From CAZKSN01 sp964555585 (lineage in GTDB: Bacteria > Bacillota_I > Bacilli_A > RF39 > UBA660): a DNA stretch of 64,000 nt. Below are positions 32,770 through 41,098 of this stretch, piece by piece. The position numbers were made by a program, and so were the translations under genes. The DNA is taken from NCBI GenBank assembly GCA_964555585.1, contig CAZKSN010000001.1, positions 124,001 to 188,000 of the forward strand, given 5' to 3'. The notes under the pieces were generated by a model. It ran no database searches, was not told the origin of the DNA, and saw only the letters and a program-made list of their open reading frames with translations. Positions within the stretch are counted from its first letter, which is position 1. Every line of letters begins with the position of its first letter.

Positions 32770-34533
32770 TTTCTTAAACCATAATTCCTTAATATCAGTA
32801 TTTGAACTTTCAGGTTCAGGATTAGGCATATCTATCTGGACATATTGAGGTAAATTAAATGCCGATCCAAATACCAAAGCAACTCCAGGTCTGGATGTTT
32901 TCAAATTTGCTATATCATCGTTACTTAAACTGTAACTAATATCTACAACAACTTCCAAATCCTTTGGGTGAAACAGTCTAAATATCAGAAAGTTTGCACA
33001 CTGACTAATTGCAGTATTTGATAATTCACTGGGTCTTTGAGTAATAAGCCCTAATGTTACTCCATATTTTCTTCCTTCTTTTGTAATTCTATCAAATATA
33101 TTATAACCAATTATATTAATATCATTATCATTTTGAACATATCTGTGAGCTTCTTCTAAAATTATTTGAATAGGATATTTACCTCTTGCTTCTTCCATAA
33201 CAGCAAAATCAAAAAATATTTTAGAGTAAACCTTTGTAAGAACTCTTGCAAGTCTTTCATCTATGAAACTTAAATTGATATTTAAAATCTGAGCTTTTTC
33301 ATTGGCTTTTGTTAAAAATAATTTCTTTACATAATCTTCCTTGGAAATATATTTATCATATTCAAAAAATTTTCCAACTTCACTATTTATTATAGAATCT
33401 AACCTTACTTTTAAAATATTATTCTTATCATATACTTTATCACTCTTTAAAATACCTTCACTAATTAAAGCAAACTCAAAGGCATTATATAAATCTTTAA
33501 GAGTATAAAATAAATTTTCTTTTCTATCCTTAACCTCAACATGCTTTGCATATTTTTCTAAGTATTCAACTACCAGCTGCATTGTATTAATTTTACCTGT
33601 CGCATCAATGCTTAAACACTGTCTTAAAGTTCTAATATATCCAGGCTGAATGATTTTTGATTCCAGATTTATATCCTTTGTATTGAATGCAGTCAACACT
33701 GCTATCATTTGATCTCTTATCTGTGTAGGAGTCTTTCCACTCGCCAATATATCCAGTAATGCCTTCGCAATAATGCTGTTCTTATGTTCTATCACTGTAT
33801 CTTCTGTTTCAGTAAATAAATATACATACTTAAGAGCCTTCTCAAGTATTGGAATTTGAGTACGGTCTTCCACATTCAGTAACAATGCCAAATCATCCAC
33901 TTCCAAAAAATAAGGTGGAACACATATAATATCATTATCCGAAAACTTCAGTTTTGTAGTTAGACTGTTTGTCTTAAAGAAGTGACTTTTATTTATTTCC
34001 TTAAATGCATTATGATACTCACCATAAACATCAAACAAAACTATATTTGCATTAACAGGCAGCTGCTGTTGTCTATAAAATAAATTTTGTAATATTCTCG
34101 CTACTGAAGAACTTTTTCCACTTCCGGTATTTCCGATTATTGCAAAGTGCTGAGAAAAAAAGTTATTTATATCCGCACTCACATTAAATCCATTATATTT
34201 TAAAGATTTACCTAAATACAGTGAATTTATATTTTCAGGATCCTGTTCCCCCAATAATAAAGGAACTTCTTGCTTATATATAAGTCTTATAACAGAATCT
34301 TTTGATGGTCTGTTTATTATTCCATTCTTAAAACTGTTTCCAATTATTTCTCCAATGAAATCAATTTTAAAATATTCCTCTGTTATTTCTTTAATTTCTC
34401 CAATTATTTTCTGTGTTTGAAATTCAAAAACCACATTAATTGCTAAAAAAGAAGATTCAACTTTTTTAGTTAAATTTTCAACTAATACATGTCCATTTGA
34501 AATAGAAAAAATTTTTCCAAACACACCAATCAA
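32767..34533 (-). CDS. HerA-like P-loop ATPase/helicase
   Basis: A 588-residue ATPase of the HerA/FtsK superfamily. An N-terminal HAS-barrel-like region (about 1-100) precedes Walker A GNTGSGKSSS (about 133) and Walker B IQIILEEAHRYV (about 453), then RxGxxLGLITQRPSEL (sensor region). HerA translocates on double-stranded DNA and usually works with the nuclease NurA, which is not seen next to it. It may act in repair or as a DNA pump in a defence or conjugation context. It is 34 bases downstream of asnB. Confidence 0.85.
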   Translation of the reverse strand: MIGVFGKIFSISNGHVLVENLTKKVESSFLAINVVFEFQTQKIIGEIKEITEEYFKIDFIGEIIGNSFKNGIINRPSKDSVIRLIYKQEVPLLLGEQDPENINSLYLGKSLKYNGFNVSADINNFFSQHFAIIGNTGSGKSSSVARILQNLFYRQQQLPVNANIVLFDVYGEYHNAFKEINKSHFFKTNSLTTKLKFSDNDIICVPPYFLEVDDLALLLNVEDRTQIPILEKALKYVYLFTETEDTVIEHKNSIIAKALLDILASGKTPTQIRDQMIAVLTAFNTKDINLESKIIQPGYIRTLRQCLSIDATGKINTMQLVVEYLEKYAKHVEVKDRKENLFYTLKDLYNAFEFALISEGILKSDKVYDKNNILKVRLDSIINSEVGKFFEYDKYISKEDYVKKLFLTKANEKAQILNINLSFIDERLARVLTKVYSKIFFDFAVMEEARGKYPIQIILEEAHRYVQNDNDINIIGYNIFDRITKEGRKYGVTLGLITQRPSELSNTAISQCANFLIFRLFHPKDLEVVVDISYSLSNDDIANLKTSRPGVALVFGSAFNLPQYVQIDMPNPEPESSNTDIKELWFKK

Positions 34534-34567
34534 CCTCTTATTATAATTTTATCATAATCAGTTAAAT

Positions 34568-36391
34568 TTAACAATTGCTTTTAAAAAATAATTTATACCA
34601 AACTAAAAAAATATATATAGCCCATACTTTTTTATAATTATCTCTAACTCCAAAATGAGAATAGTCCAACAATTTATTGATTTTTTTATTATTAAAAAAT
34701 ATCAAAGAATGTTCACTGTTAAATTCTTTTTTGATTATATTGTAAACATAAGCTTTCTTTATCCATTCTCTTATTGGTACCGGAAAACCCTTTTTTTCTG
34801 CTTTATAATTATTGTTCACTTCATATGAATAAGCTTTTCTTAAAGCAATTTTAGTACTCTTCCTGTTTACTTTAGCATATTCAGGTAAAGTTTTAGCCAC
34901 CTTATAAACTTCCAAATCTACAAAAGGCACTCTGAGTTCCACTCCATTTGCCATACTCATTCTATCAGCTTTTTGTAATATATCTTTTACAAACCAAAAG
35001 TTTAAATCTATTGCTTGCATTCTGGTTACCTTAGATTTATTTTTCATTTTTAAATATATATTTTTTATTAAATCCTTATTAGATGGATTATTATATCTTT
35101 TATTCAAAATACTGTTAACTTCAGAATCATTAAAAATTCTATTAACTCCGATATAATTATTTTCTAGCTTCTCTCCTCTTCTTATTAAAAAATTAATACC
35201 TTTTACATTAGGTAGCAATCTACATATTTTTGAAATGCAATTTCTTATTATAAAAGGTATTTTATCATAAAATTTTAACTCATTGTACATATTGTAACAT
35301 CTATATCCACCAAACAATTCATCAGCACCTTCTCCGGATAATATCACCTTTACATATTTGGATGCCTGTTCTGACAGTAAATATAATGGAACTATTGATG
35401 GATCGGATACCGGCTCATCCATATAGTAATTGACAATATCAATGCATTTAAAATATTCCTTATAGCTTATTATTCTTCTATTATTCTTTATATTTAAAAT
35501 GTCAGATAATTCTTTAGCTTTTTTACATTCATCATATTTTTTTTCGTTATAGCCAACAGTAAAGGTATTGTTTGGTTTACTTAAAGAAACTATATATGAG
35601 GAATCTATGCCTCCACTTAGGAAGGCTCCAACATCCACATCACTTATTTTATGCTTTTCTACAGATTCCTTTATAGCTTTATTTATTTTTTCAGCAAAAG
35701 CTTCAACAGTATTTAATTTCTCATCAAATTTATATCTAAAATATCTTTTTACTTTTAATTTATTATTCTTATAAATAAAATAGTGACCTGGTTCCAAAGA
35801 AAAAACGTTTTTAAAGAATGTTTCCTTAGTGGGAACAAAACCGAATGTCAGATAATTAGGCAATAAATCTTCATTAAATACTTTTTTGAAGTTTTTATTT
35901 GGAAAGAAAGCTTTTATTTCTGAAGCAAATAAGAAGTTTTTTTTACTGTGAAAATAATATAAGGGCTTTATTCCAAAAAAATCTCTGGCTCCAAATAATT
36001 CTTTTTTTTTCTTATCCCAAATTACAAATGTAAACATTCCTCTTATTTTTTTCAAGATATCTTTTCCATATAAATGAAAACCATTTAATAGCACTTCAGT
36101 ATCACTTGAAGTCTTAAACTTATATCCCAAGGATTCCAGTTCTTTTTTTAATTCCAGATAATTATATATTTCACCATTATAGGATATAATAAAATTATCA
36201 TCTGCCGATATCATAGGCTGATGACCATTTTTAACATCAATAATGGACAAGCGTAAATGGCCCAATGCAATTTCATTATCTATATAAATTCCACTGTCAT
36301 CAGGTCCTCTGTGTTTTATTTTCTCCATCATTAATCTTAAAACTTTTTCTTTATTTTCACTTTTATCTAAAAAACCTACTATTCCACACAT
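34568..36391 (-). CDS. asnB: Asparagine synthase (glutamine-hydrolysing)
   Basis: A 607-residue AsnB with the N-terminal Cys2 glutaminase (MCGIVGFLDKS), HRGPDDSG and the C-terminal synthetase with the ATP-pyrophosphatase loop LSGGIDSS (about 256). It makes Asn from Asp using glutamine and ATP. It belongs to the B. subtilis AsnO/AsnB-type long forms, some of which act in sporulation or cell-wall amidation. The ribosome binding site is weak (GTGATA). Bases 36392-36536 upstream hold no gene and no recognised T-box. Confidence 0.93.
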   Translation of the reverse strand: MCGIVGFLDKSENKEKVLRLMMEKIKHRGPDDSGIYIDNEIALGHLRLSIIDVKNGHQPMISADDNFIISYNGEIYNYLELKKELESLGYKFKTSSDTEVLLNGFHLYGKDILKKIRGMFTFVIWDKKKKELFGARDFFGIKPLYYFHSKKNFLFASEIKAFFPNKNFKKVFNEDLLPNYLTFGFVPTKETFFKNVFSLEPGHYFIYKNNKLKVKRYFRYKFDEKLNTVEAFAEKINKAIKESVEKHKISDVDVGAFLSGGIDSSYIVSLSKPNNTFTVGYNEKKYDECKKAKELSDILNIKNNRRIISYKEYFKCIDIVNYYMDEPVSDPSIVPLYLLSEQASKYVKVILSGEGADELFGGYRCYNMYNELKFYDKIPFIIRNCISKICRLLPNVKGINFLIRRGEKLENNYIGVNRIFNDSEVNSILNKRYNNPSNKDLIKNIYLKMKNKSKVTRMQAIDLNFWFVKDILQKADRMSMANGVELRVPFVDLEVYKVAKTLPEYAKVNRKSTKIALRKAYSYEVNNNYKAEKKGFPVPIREWIKKAYVYNIIKKEFNSEHSLIFFNNKKINKLLDYSHFGVRDNYKKVWAIYIFLVWYKLFFKSNC

Positions 36392-36536
36392 ATTATCACT
36401 AATATTATTATTGGTAGACAGCAGGTTTTTTAATCAATTATTGTTTAAGAAAAATAATATTGAATAAAAATGATTTATTTTCAAAATCAGAATAGCAACT
36501 GCTCATCAAGAACTTTTCTTCCTGATAATCAAATAA

Positions 36537-36562
36537 ATAAAAAAAAAGAGGAAATTCCTCTT
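36537..36562 (-). terminator. Terminator after the YjcZ-type genes
   Basis: AAGAGGA (36546-36552) pairs with TCCTCTT (36556-36562) with a three-base loop and nine T after it on the minus strand. Confidence 0.8.
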
Positions 36563-36565
36563 ATT

Positions 36566-36703
36566 TTAATAACCCCATCCGCTAAAAGCACCAAATATGA
36601 TAGCTAATAGGATGAATAATATTAATATGATAAAGAAACTGTTTCCATAGTTTCCTCCGCTTCCACAGCAAGAAGTTACACATTGATTTCCACAGTTAGA
36701 CAT
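36566..36703 (-). CDS. YjcZ-family sporulation-type small peptide
   Basis: A 45-residue peptide beginning MSNCGNQCVTSCCGSGG and continuing into one hydrophobic helix that ends IFGAFSGWGY. Cys/Gly-rich head plus terminal hydrophobic helix is the YjcZ/SscA-like pattern of small proteins found in spores. AGGTG precedes the ATG at 36703. It lies directly downstream of a second, similar peptide gene. No molecular function is known. Confidence 0.75.
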   Translation of the reverse strand: MSNCGNQCVTSCCGSGGNYGNSFFIILILFILLAIIFGAFSGWGY

Positions 36704-36723
36704 TACTCTACACCTCCTTAACT

Positions 36724-36828
36724 TTAGATGAATGCACCTAATATGATTACTAATAAAATGAATAATACTAAGGCAAATGCTGCTCCTGATATTCCATTAT
36801 TGTTTTTGCACCCGCATCCTGTATTCAT
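36724..36828 (-). CDS. Second YjcZ-like small peptide
   Basis: A 34-residue peptide, MNTGCGCKNNNGISGAAFAL, then a hydrophobic helix to GAFI. It shares the Cys/Gly head and VLFILLVIILGAF-like helix with its neighbour. Two in-frame ATGs follow GGAGG; the one at 36828 is spaced seven bases from it and is chosen over the one at 36834, which nearly touches it. The two peptides form a small operon. Confidence 0.7.
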   Translation of the reverse strand: MNTGCGCKNNNGISGAAFALVLFILLVIILGAFI

Positions 36829-36897
36829 AAACATTCCTCCTTTTTTATCTTTCACTTGTATTGTACTCAAAATTCTAAATTGTGTGAGTGCTTATTA

Positions 36898-36926
36898 TTG
36901 TATTTTTTTCATTTTTTTGATACTAT
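36898..36926 (+). promoter_or_regulatory. Probable promoter of prsA
   Basis: TTGTAT (36898-36903), 17-base spacer and TACTAT (36921-36926), 19 bases before the ATG. The hexamers are moderate. Confidence 0.5.
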
Positions 36927-36945
36927 TATCTAGAAGGAGAAATAT

Positions 36946-37908
36946 ATGACAAAGAAAATATTAATTTTATTGATTAGTGTATTATTACTATCAAGTTGCG
37001 GAAGCGTTAAATTAAGTGATGGTGAAAATGCAATCGTTACTTTTAAGGATGAAGAGGGAATAAGCGCTCAGGAACTTTATGAGGTTTTAAAGACAAATTA
37101 TGGAGCATCACACTTAATAGCGATGATAGATACTTTTTTATTAGAAAAAGAGTTTGACAGTACTACAGATGAAAAAAAATATGTAAGTGATGTCGTTTCA
37201 ACTGTTAAATCAAATGCAGAAAGTTATGAAATGGAATATTTGGATTACATAAAAAACTATTATGGAACTCAAACTGAAGCTGATTTTGAAGATTATATAG
37301 TTTTAAATTATAGAAGAAACTTATGGGCTTTGGAATATGCTAAAGAACAGGTGACTGATAAACAAATTGAAGATTACTATGAAGATTATGCTATCGGAGA
37401 TATTGAAGCCAGACACATATTGATTACTGCTAATACAACAGATGATATGACTACTGATGAAAAGGAAGCTGCTGAAGAAACTGCCTACAATAAGGCAAAA
37501 GAAATTATTGAAAAATTAAATGATGGTGAAGATTTTAAAGATTTAGCAAAGGAATATTCAAAGGATCAATCAAATGCAAGTGATGGTGGTTATCTTGGAT
37601 TCTTTAACAGAGGAGATATGGATGAAGATTTTGAAGCTGCTGCTATTAAATTAGAAGTGGGAAAATATTCTACTACTCCAGTTAAGTCAGCTTATGGATA
37701 CCATATTATATACAAGATAAGTCAAAAAGATAAACCATCTTTAGAAGATGCCAAAGAGGATATCATTCAAACAATAGCAGAAGAAGCATTAACCAGTGAT
37801 ACTACCTTATATTCAACAGCCTTATTAGCCTTAAGAGAAAAATATGAAATGAACATTAAGGATAGTGAACTTAAATCAGGATATAACGTTATACTAAGCG
37901 GTGAATAA
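36946..37908 (+). CDS. prsA: Foldase PrsA lipoprotein (parvulin peptidyl-prolyl isomerase)
   Basis: A 320-residue lipoprotein. The signal peptide ends in a lipobox LLSSC with Cys18, so it is anchored on the outer face of the membrane. The parvulin domain (about 150-245) begins EARHILITA, has DGEDFKDLAKEYSKDQSNAS and GGYLGFFNRGDM, and ends YGYHIIYK. PrsA folds secreted proteins leaving the Sec channel. A SurA-like helical N-domain surrounds it. It is monocistronic with its own promoter and a strong terminator. Confidence 0.93.
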   Translation: MTKKILILLISVLLLSSCGSVKLSDGENAIVTFKDEEGISAQELYEVLKTNYGASHLIAMIDTFLLEKEFDSTTDEKKYVSDVVSTVKSNAESYEMEYLDYIKNYYGTQTEADFEDYIVLNYRRNLWALEYAKEQVTDKQIEDYYEDYAIGDIEARHILITANTTDDMTTDEKEAAEETAYNKAKEIIEKLNDGEDFKDLAKEYSKDQSNASDGGYLGFFNRGDMDEDFEAAAIKLEVGKYSTTPVKSAYGYHIIYKISQKDKPSLEDAKEDIIQTIAEEALTSDTTLYSTALLALREKYEMNIKDSELKSGYNVILSGE

Positions 37909-37909
37909 A

Positions 37910-37937
37910 AAACAGGAATCAAATTCCTGTTTTTTTT
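37910..37937. terminator. Bidirectional terminator between prsA and recX
   Basis: AAACAGGAAT (37910-37919) pairs perfectly with ATTCCTGTTT (37923-37932), with T runs on both sides. Confidence 0.88.
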
Positions 37938-38548
37938 TATTTTATCATTTCATTTAAATATAACATATAAATATCTTTTTCATAACCTAAATAAAATAAA
38001 TATTCAGATATTTTCAATTTTAATATATTATTTGGAAATTTCTTATTCAACTTTATTTTCTTCTCAATAATTTTTTTAATTTTATTAATCCATACTTCAT
38101 CATCAATTGTATTTAGATAATCATCTATAATATATTCTTCTATATTAAATTTCAATAAATCATTCTTAATTCTGTATGGGCCATAGGAACTTAAATGTAT
38201 TCTATCATTTACATAGGCTTTAACATATTTTTCATTATCAATAAAGTTCTCATCCTTTAATTTTTCCATTACCTTGTCTATTATCACTTCATCATAAGTT
38301 TTTCTTATTAAATATTCTCTTAATTCCTTTTCATTTCTCATTTTAACATCTATGTAATTTAAAGCTCTGTTATAAACCTCATAAAATAAGTTATCTTCCA
38401 ATATATTTTCAAGCATTATTAAATCTATATCTTTTTTAGATAATAAACTGTATTTTATAATTACATCTTCATATAATACAATTTCTTCATCATCAAAATA
38501 TACCTTATATTTTTCTTTACCTATTTTTTTAAATTTCACAATTTTCAT
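37937..38548 (-). CDS. recX: RecX-family regulatory protein
   Basis: A 203-residue helical protein with the RecX pattern: ALNYIDVKMRNEKELREYLIRK (about 63-84), LKDENFIDNEKYVKAYVNDR and SYGPYRIKNDLLKFNI. RecX binds along RecA filaments and limits recombination. No recA is nearby. It is 27 bases downstream of rpoZ on the same strand. Confidence 0.85.
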   Translation of the reverse strand: MKIVKFKKIGKEKYKVYFDDEEIVLYEDVIIKYSLLSKKDIDLIMLENILEDNLFYEVYNRALNYIDVKMRNEKELREYLIRKTYDEVIIDKVMEKLKDENFIDNEKYVKAYVNDRIHLSSYGPYRIKNDLLKFNIEEYIIDDYLNTIDDEVWINKIKKIIEKKIKLNKKFPNNILKLKISEYLFYLGYEKDIYMLYLNEMIK

Positions 38549-38569
38549 AAATTACCTCTAAATAATAAA

Positions 38570-38584
38570 AAAGAATTATTCTTT
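38570..38584 (-). terminator. Weak hairpin at the end of rpoZ
   Basis: AAAGAA (38570-38575) pairs with TTCTTT (38579-38584) with a three-base loop and a T-rich tail on the minus strand. It may attenuate read-through into recX. Confidence 0.4.
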
Positions 38585-38773
38585 GATCACGATTAATCCC
38601 TTTTCAATTTCTTCCATGCTTCTTCCAATTTCTTTTTTTGACTTATATTCTTCTTCTTTCATTTGAAAATGCTTATTATTTAACATTTCTTCTGCTCTTT
38701 TAGCTGCAATATAGACAAGTTTGTACTTTGAATTAACTATGTTAAGTAACTTATCAATAGAAGGATATATCAT
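38576..38773 (-). CDS. rpoZ: RNA polymerase omega subunit
   Basis: A 65-residue omega protein: YPSIDKLLNIVNSKYKLVYIAAKRAEEM matches the conserved RpoZ core that contacts beta-prime, and a Lys/Glu-rich tail with KEIGRSMEEIEKGLI follows, as in Bacillota. It helps assemble and stabilise RNA polymerase. It precedes recX. Confidence 0.9.
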   Translation of the reverse strand: MIYPSIDKLLNIVNSKYKLVYIAAKRAEEMLNNKHFQMKEEEYKSKKEIGRSMEEIEKGLIVIKE

Positions 38774-38844
38774 TTAATCACTCTCCTATCTTTACTATAC
38801 TTTAAAAAAGCATAAGTGACAATAAATTAGACATTTGTTGACAT

Positions 38845-40659
38845 TTATTTTACTAACTTTCTTATTCCATTAAGAATTTCCACCATAGCCCAGGTATCCT
38901 GCTTGCAGTAATCTATTAATGATTTCCTTGATTTTTGTATTTCTTCTTCACTCATATTTTCAAATTTAGAATATTCAACCAGAGCATCTGTTCCATTTTG
39001 AACTTCAAGATCACTGTATTTAAGATTTGAAAATAATGGCAGAGTCTTCTTTATGGAATAACTTCCACTCTGACTACTATTGTAATAATTTACTGTGCCT
39101 GAATCAGTTTCATTAAATCCGAGAAAATTATACAATTCCTTATTGTTTTCTATTATATATAATAAGTCTGTTGAATTGTCATATATCTTCATAAGTTCTT
39201 TTTTATATTCCGGAAAAATTTCACTTAAATGTTTTATAACACTTTTTTCAAAACTCACATTTTGAGCAAGCATCACTCCACCTGATTTAAAGTCAATATA
39301 TTTTGTTAATGCTTTTACCAGTTCTAATCTTTCATCATTGGAAGTACTGGCCATAAAAACATAATTATCCTTTTCAAAGTCACAGCTTCCCGGTTCCTTT
39401 TCTATATGAAGAGAAAATTCAAATGGACTTTGAGTATAGCATTTTTCCCCTTTAAATCTCGGCAAAGGGCAAGGAAATGTTTCAAAATCCAGATGATATA
39501 TCGGATAGCTTAACTGCGCTAGAGCAATTAATATTTTTTCTCTGTTGATATATATTTCATTGTTATCATAACAATTTCTTTGAATAATATGATTAGGATT
39601 CTTTAACCATTCTATCGGAACATCATCCAATTTATAATATCCATTGTTTATTAAATCATATTTATCATATTTAGTTCCTTTTTCATCTGTAAAACTTAAA
39701 AATTTTTTGTAACTGAAACTGGAGTTAACTGCAGGAATATCCTTATAACATAAACTTTTAAATTTACATTCATTGTTTTTCTTTAATGCGCAGTAAATTC
39801 CCACTTTGGATGGAGAAGAATCATTTAATAAAATGTTTTTTTCCAATTCAATTCTTTCACTGTCAATTTGATTCATCATACTTTCAGTTATTTCATTCAT
39901 ATTAAATATACTGATGATTTCATTTCCACTTTCATCTATTCTATAAATTCTTTTATCAGCTTCTTTATATCCATCATATATATATTTATGATTTAATACT
40001 GCTAAAAAGTAATTAATTTTCTTTTTTATGTTGTTCTTTAAAGCATCATTCTCTATTATGTATCTTTGAACAGCCAAGTCGTAGACATACTTGCCTTCTC
40101 TAAATTTATCTTTTAACTTGTTGATTTTTTTATAATAATCTTCACTTTCTTCCAAGTTTCCATTTAAGTTGTATGCATTATTTTCTTTTATAAAAAGCGG
40201 GTCTTTATTTTTACCAAAAGTCATTTCTAACATTTTTTTAGAAGTAGTTGCTTTTACCTCTATAATATTTATTGAGTCTTCAGTTTCATTGTAAACATCC
40301 ACATAGCAAAGATATCTAATCCCATTTTTTACAAAATCAAAAGATTCCTGTTTATAAGTTTCTTCACTGAATATTGTATTACCACCAAATAGTTTAGAAA
40401 CAAATCTGCCAGCAAGAATTTCCACCTCTTTATAATATTTAAGTAAAGCTTCCAGTTGCTTATCATCTTTTACAGTTATATCATTATTTTCTTCATCAAA
40501 CATTGAATATAATATTTCCTTCAATTCAAGTTTTGATTCTTCTTTCAAATATTCTTCCAGAGTCTCTTTAGATTCAAGTTTCTCCTTTTTAATACTTTCT
40601 AAAGGAAAATATCTTCTACATCTAGTATAATTGATAAAATCAGTTTTTGTTACTGCCAT
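38845..40659 (-). CDS. DUF2779 protein, putative RecB-like/RNase H-fold nuclease
   Basis: A 604-residue protein. The N-terminal part starts KTDFINYTRCRRYFPLES and contains YLCYVDVYNETEDSINIIEVKATT (about 110-140), the VDV...EVK pattern of PD-(D/E)XK nucleases, and a Cys cluster (IYCALKKNNECKFKSLC, near 290) reminiscent of Fe-S RecB/Cas4-type nucleases. The C-terminal DUF2779 domain has YHLDFETFPCPLPRF (near 393), a DEDD-type exonuclease start, and a late YCKQDTWAM aspartate. So two potential nuclease modules lie in one chain. Its role is not known; repair or RNA/DNA processing is plausible. Confidence 0.78.
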   Translation of the reverse strand: MAVTKTDFINYTRCRRYFPLESIKKEKLESKETLEEYLKEESKLELKEILYSMFDEENNDITVKDDKQLEALLKYYKEVEILAGRFVSKLFGGNTIFSEETYKQESFDFVKNGIRYLCYVDVYNETEDSINIIEVKATTSKKMLEMTFGKNKDPLFIKENNAYNLNGNLEESEDYYKKINKLKDKFREGKYVYDLAVQRYIIENDALKNNIKKKINYFLAVLNHKYIYDGYKEADKRIYRIDESGNEIISIFNMNEITESMMNQIDSERIELEKNILLNDSSPSKVGIYCALKKNNECKFKSLCYKDIPAVNSSFSYKKFLSFTDEKGTKYDKYDLINNGYYKLDDVPIEWLKNPNHIIQRNCYDNNEIYINREKILIALAQLSYPIYHLDFETFPCPLPRFKGEKCYTQSPFEFSLHIEKEPGSCDFEKDNYVFMASTSNDERLELVKALTKYIDFKSGGVMLAQNVSFEKSVIKHLSEIFPEYKKELMKIYDNSTDLLYIIENNKELYNFLGFNETDSGTVNYYNSSQSGSYSIKKTLPLFSNLKYSDLEVQNGTDALVEYSKFENMSEEEIQKSRKSLIDYCKQDTWAMVEILNGIRKLVK

Positions 40660-40701
40660 TTATAACTCACCAGTTTAATTATACATTAAAATATTAAATA
40701 A

Positions 40702-41022
40702 TCATAATATTTTGATATCTCTAATATCAGTTATTTTAATTTTTTTGTTATTTAAAGTCACTAAATCATTATTAATTTTTGCTATTAAGGTTTCCTTAAA
40801 TTCACCCTCATCTGTTAAAATCAGCACTTTAATTTTATAAACAAATTTAGTTGAAGAAAATATTTCATCTATTTTTTTTCTAACCATTAATTCATCTAAA
40901 AATAATCGTGTATTTTTATTTTTATTAAATACTTCATTTGCTTTAGAGTAATATACTTCTTTATTATTATTTATTTTCTTATCCTGTTTGTTAACAAATA
41001 CATTAGGTAACTTCTTTTTCAT
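40702..41022 (-). CDS. Unknown 106-residue protein
   Basis: A basic, Lys/Asn-rich protein with a disordered N-terminal half and a compact beta-rich C-terminus (about 55-106) with FVYKIKVLILTDEGEF and INNDLVTLNNKKIKITDI. The pattern resembles a small nucleic-acid or Sm-like beta fold, but no family is recognised. AGGTGA lies five bases before the ATG at 41022; the GTG at 41031 is less likely. It starts divergently from the RodA-type gene. Confidence 0.6.
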   Translation of the reverse strand: MKKKLPNVFVNKQDKKINNNKEVYYSKANEVFNKNKNTRLFLDELMVRKKIDEIFSSTKFVYKIKVLILTDEGEFKETLIAKINNDLVTLNNKKIKITDIRDIKIL

Positions 41023-41060
41023 TTCATTCACCTATTTTATATTATGTTTTCACTCTTATT

Positions 41061-41090
41061 TTGATATATATTTTAACTGTTTTGTAAATA
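41061..41090 (+). promoter_or_regulatory. Possible promoter giving a leaderless RodA-type transcript
   Basis: TTGATA (41061-41066), an 18-base spacer and TAAATA (41085-41090) place the expected transcription start at about 41097-41099, the A of the start ATG. No ribosome binding site precedes this ATG. The hexamers are moderate, so the idea is tentative. Confidence 0.4.
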
Positions 41091-41098
41091 ATATTTGT

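Noticed and set aside
34568..36391. asnB as part of a capsule or antibiotic cluster
   Set aside because: No glycosyltransferases or synthetases of such pathways are adjacent; it stands with a HerA-like ATPase only.
36392..36536. T-box or other riboswitch upstream of asnB
   Set aside because: No T-box core (GGTGGTACCGCG-like) and no terminator/antiterminator pair could be seen.
40988..41098. N-terminal extension of the RodA-type gene
   Set aside because: It would run antisense through the 5-prime end of the divergent gene and give an atypical N-terminus. The protein aligns naturally from the ATG at 41099.
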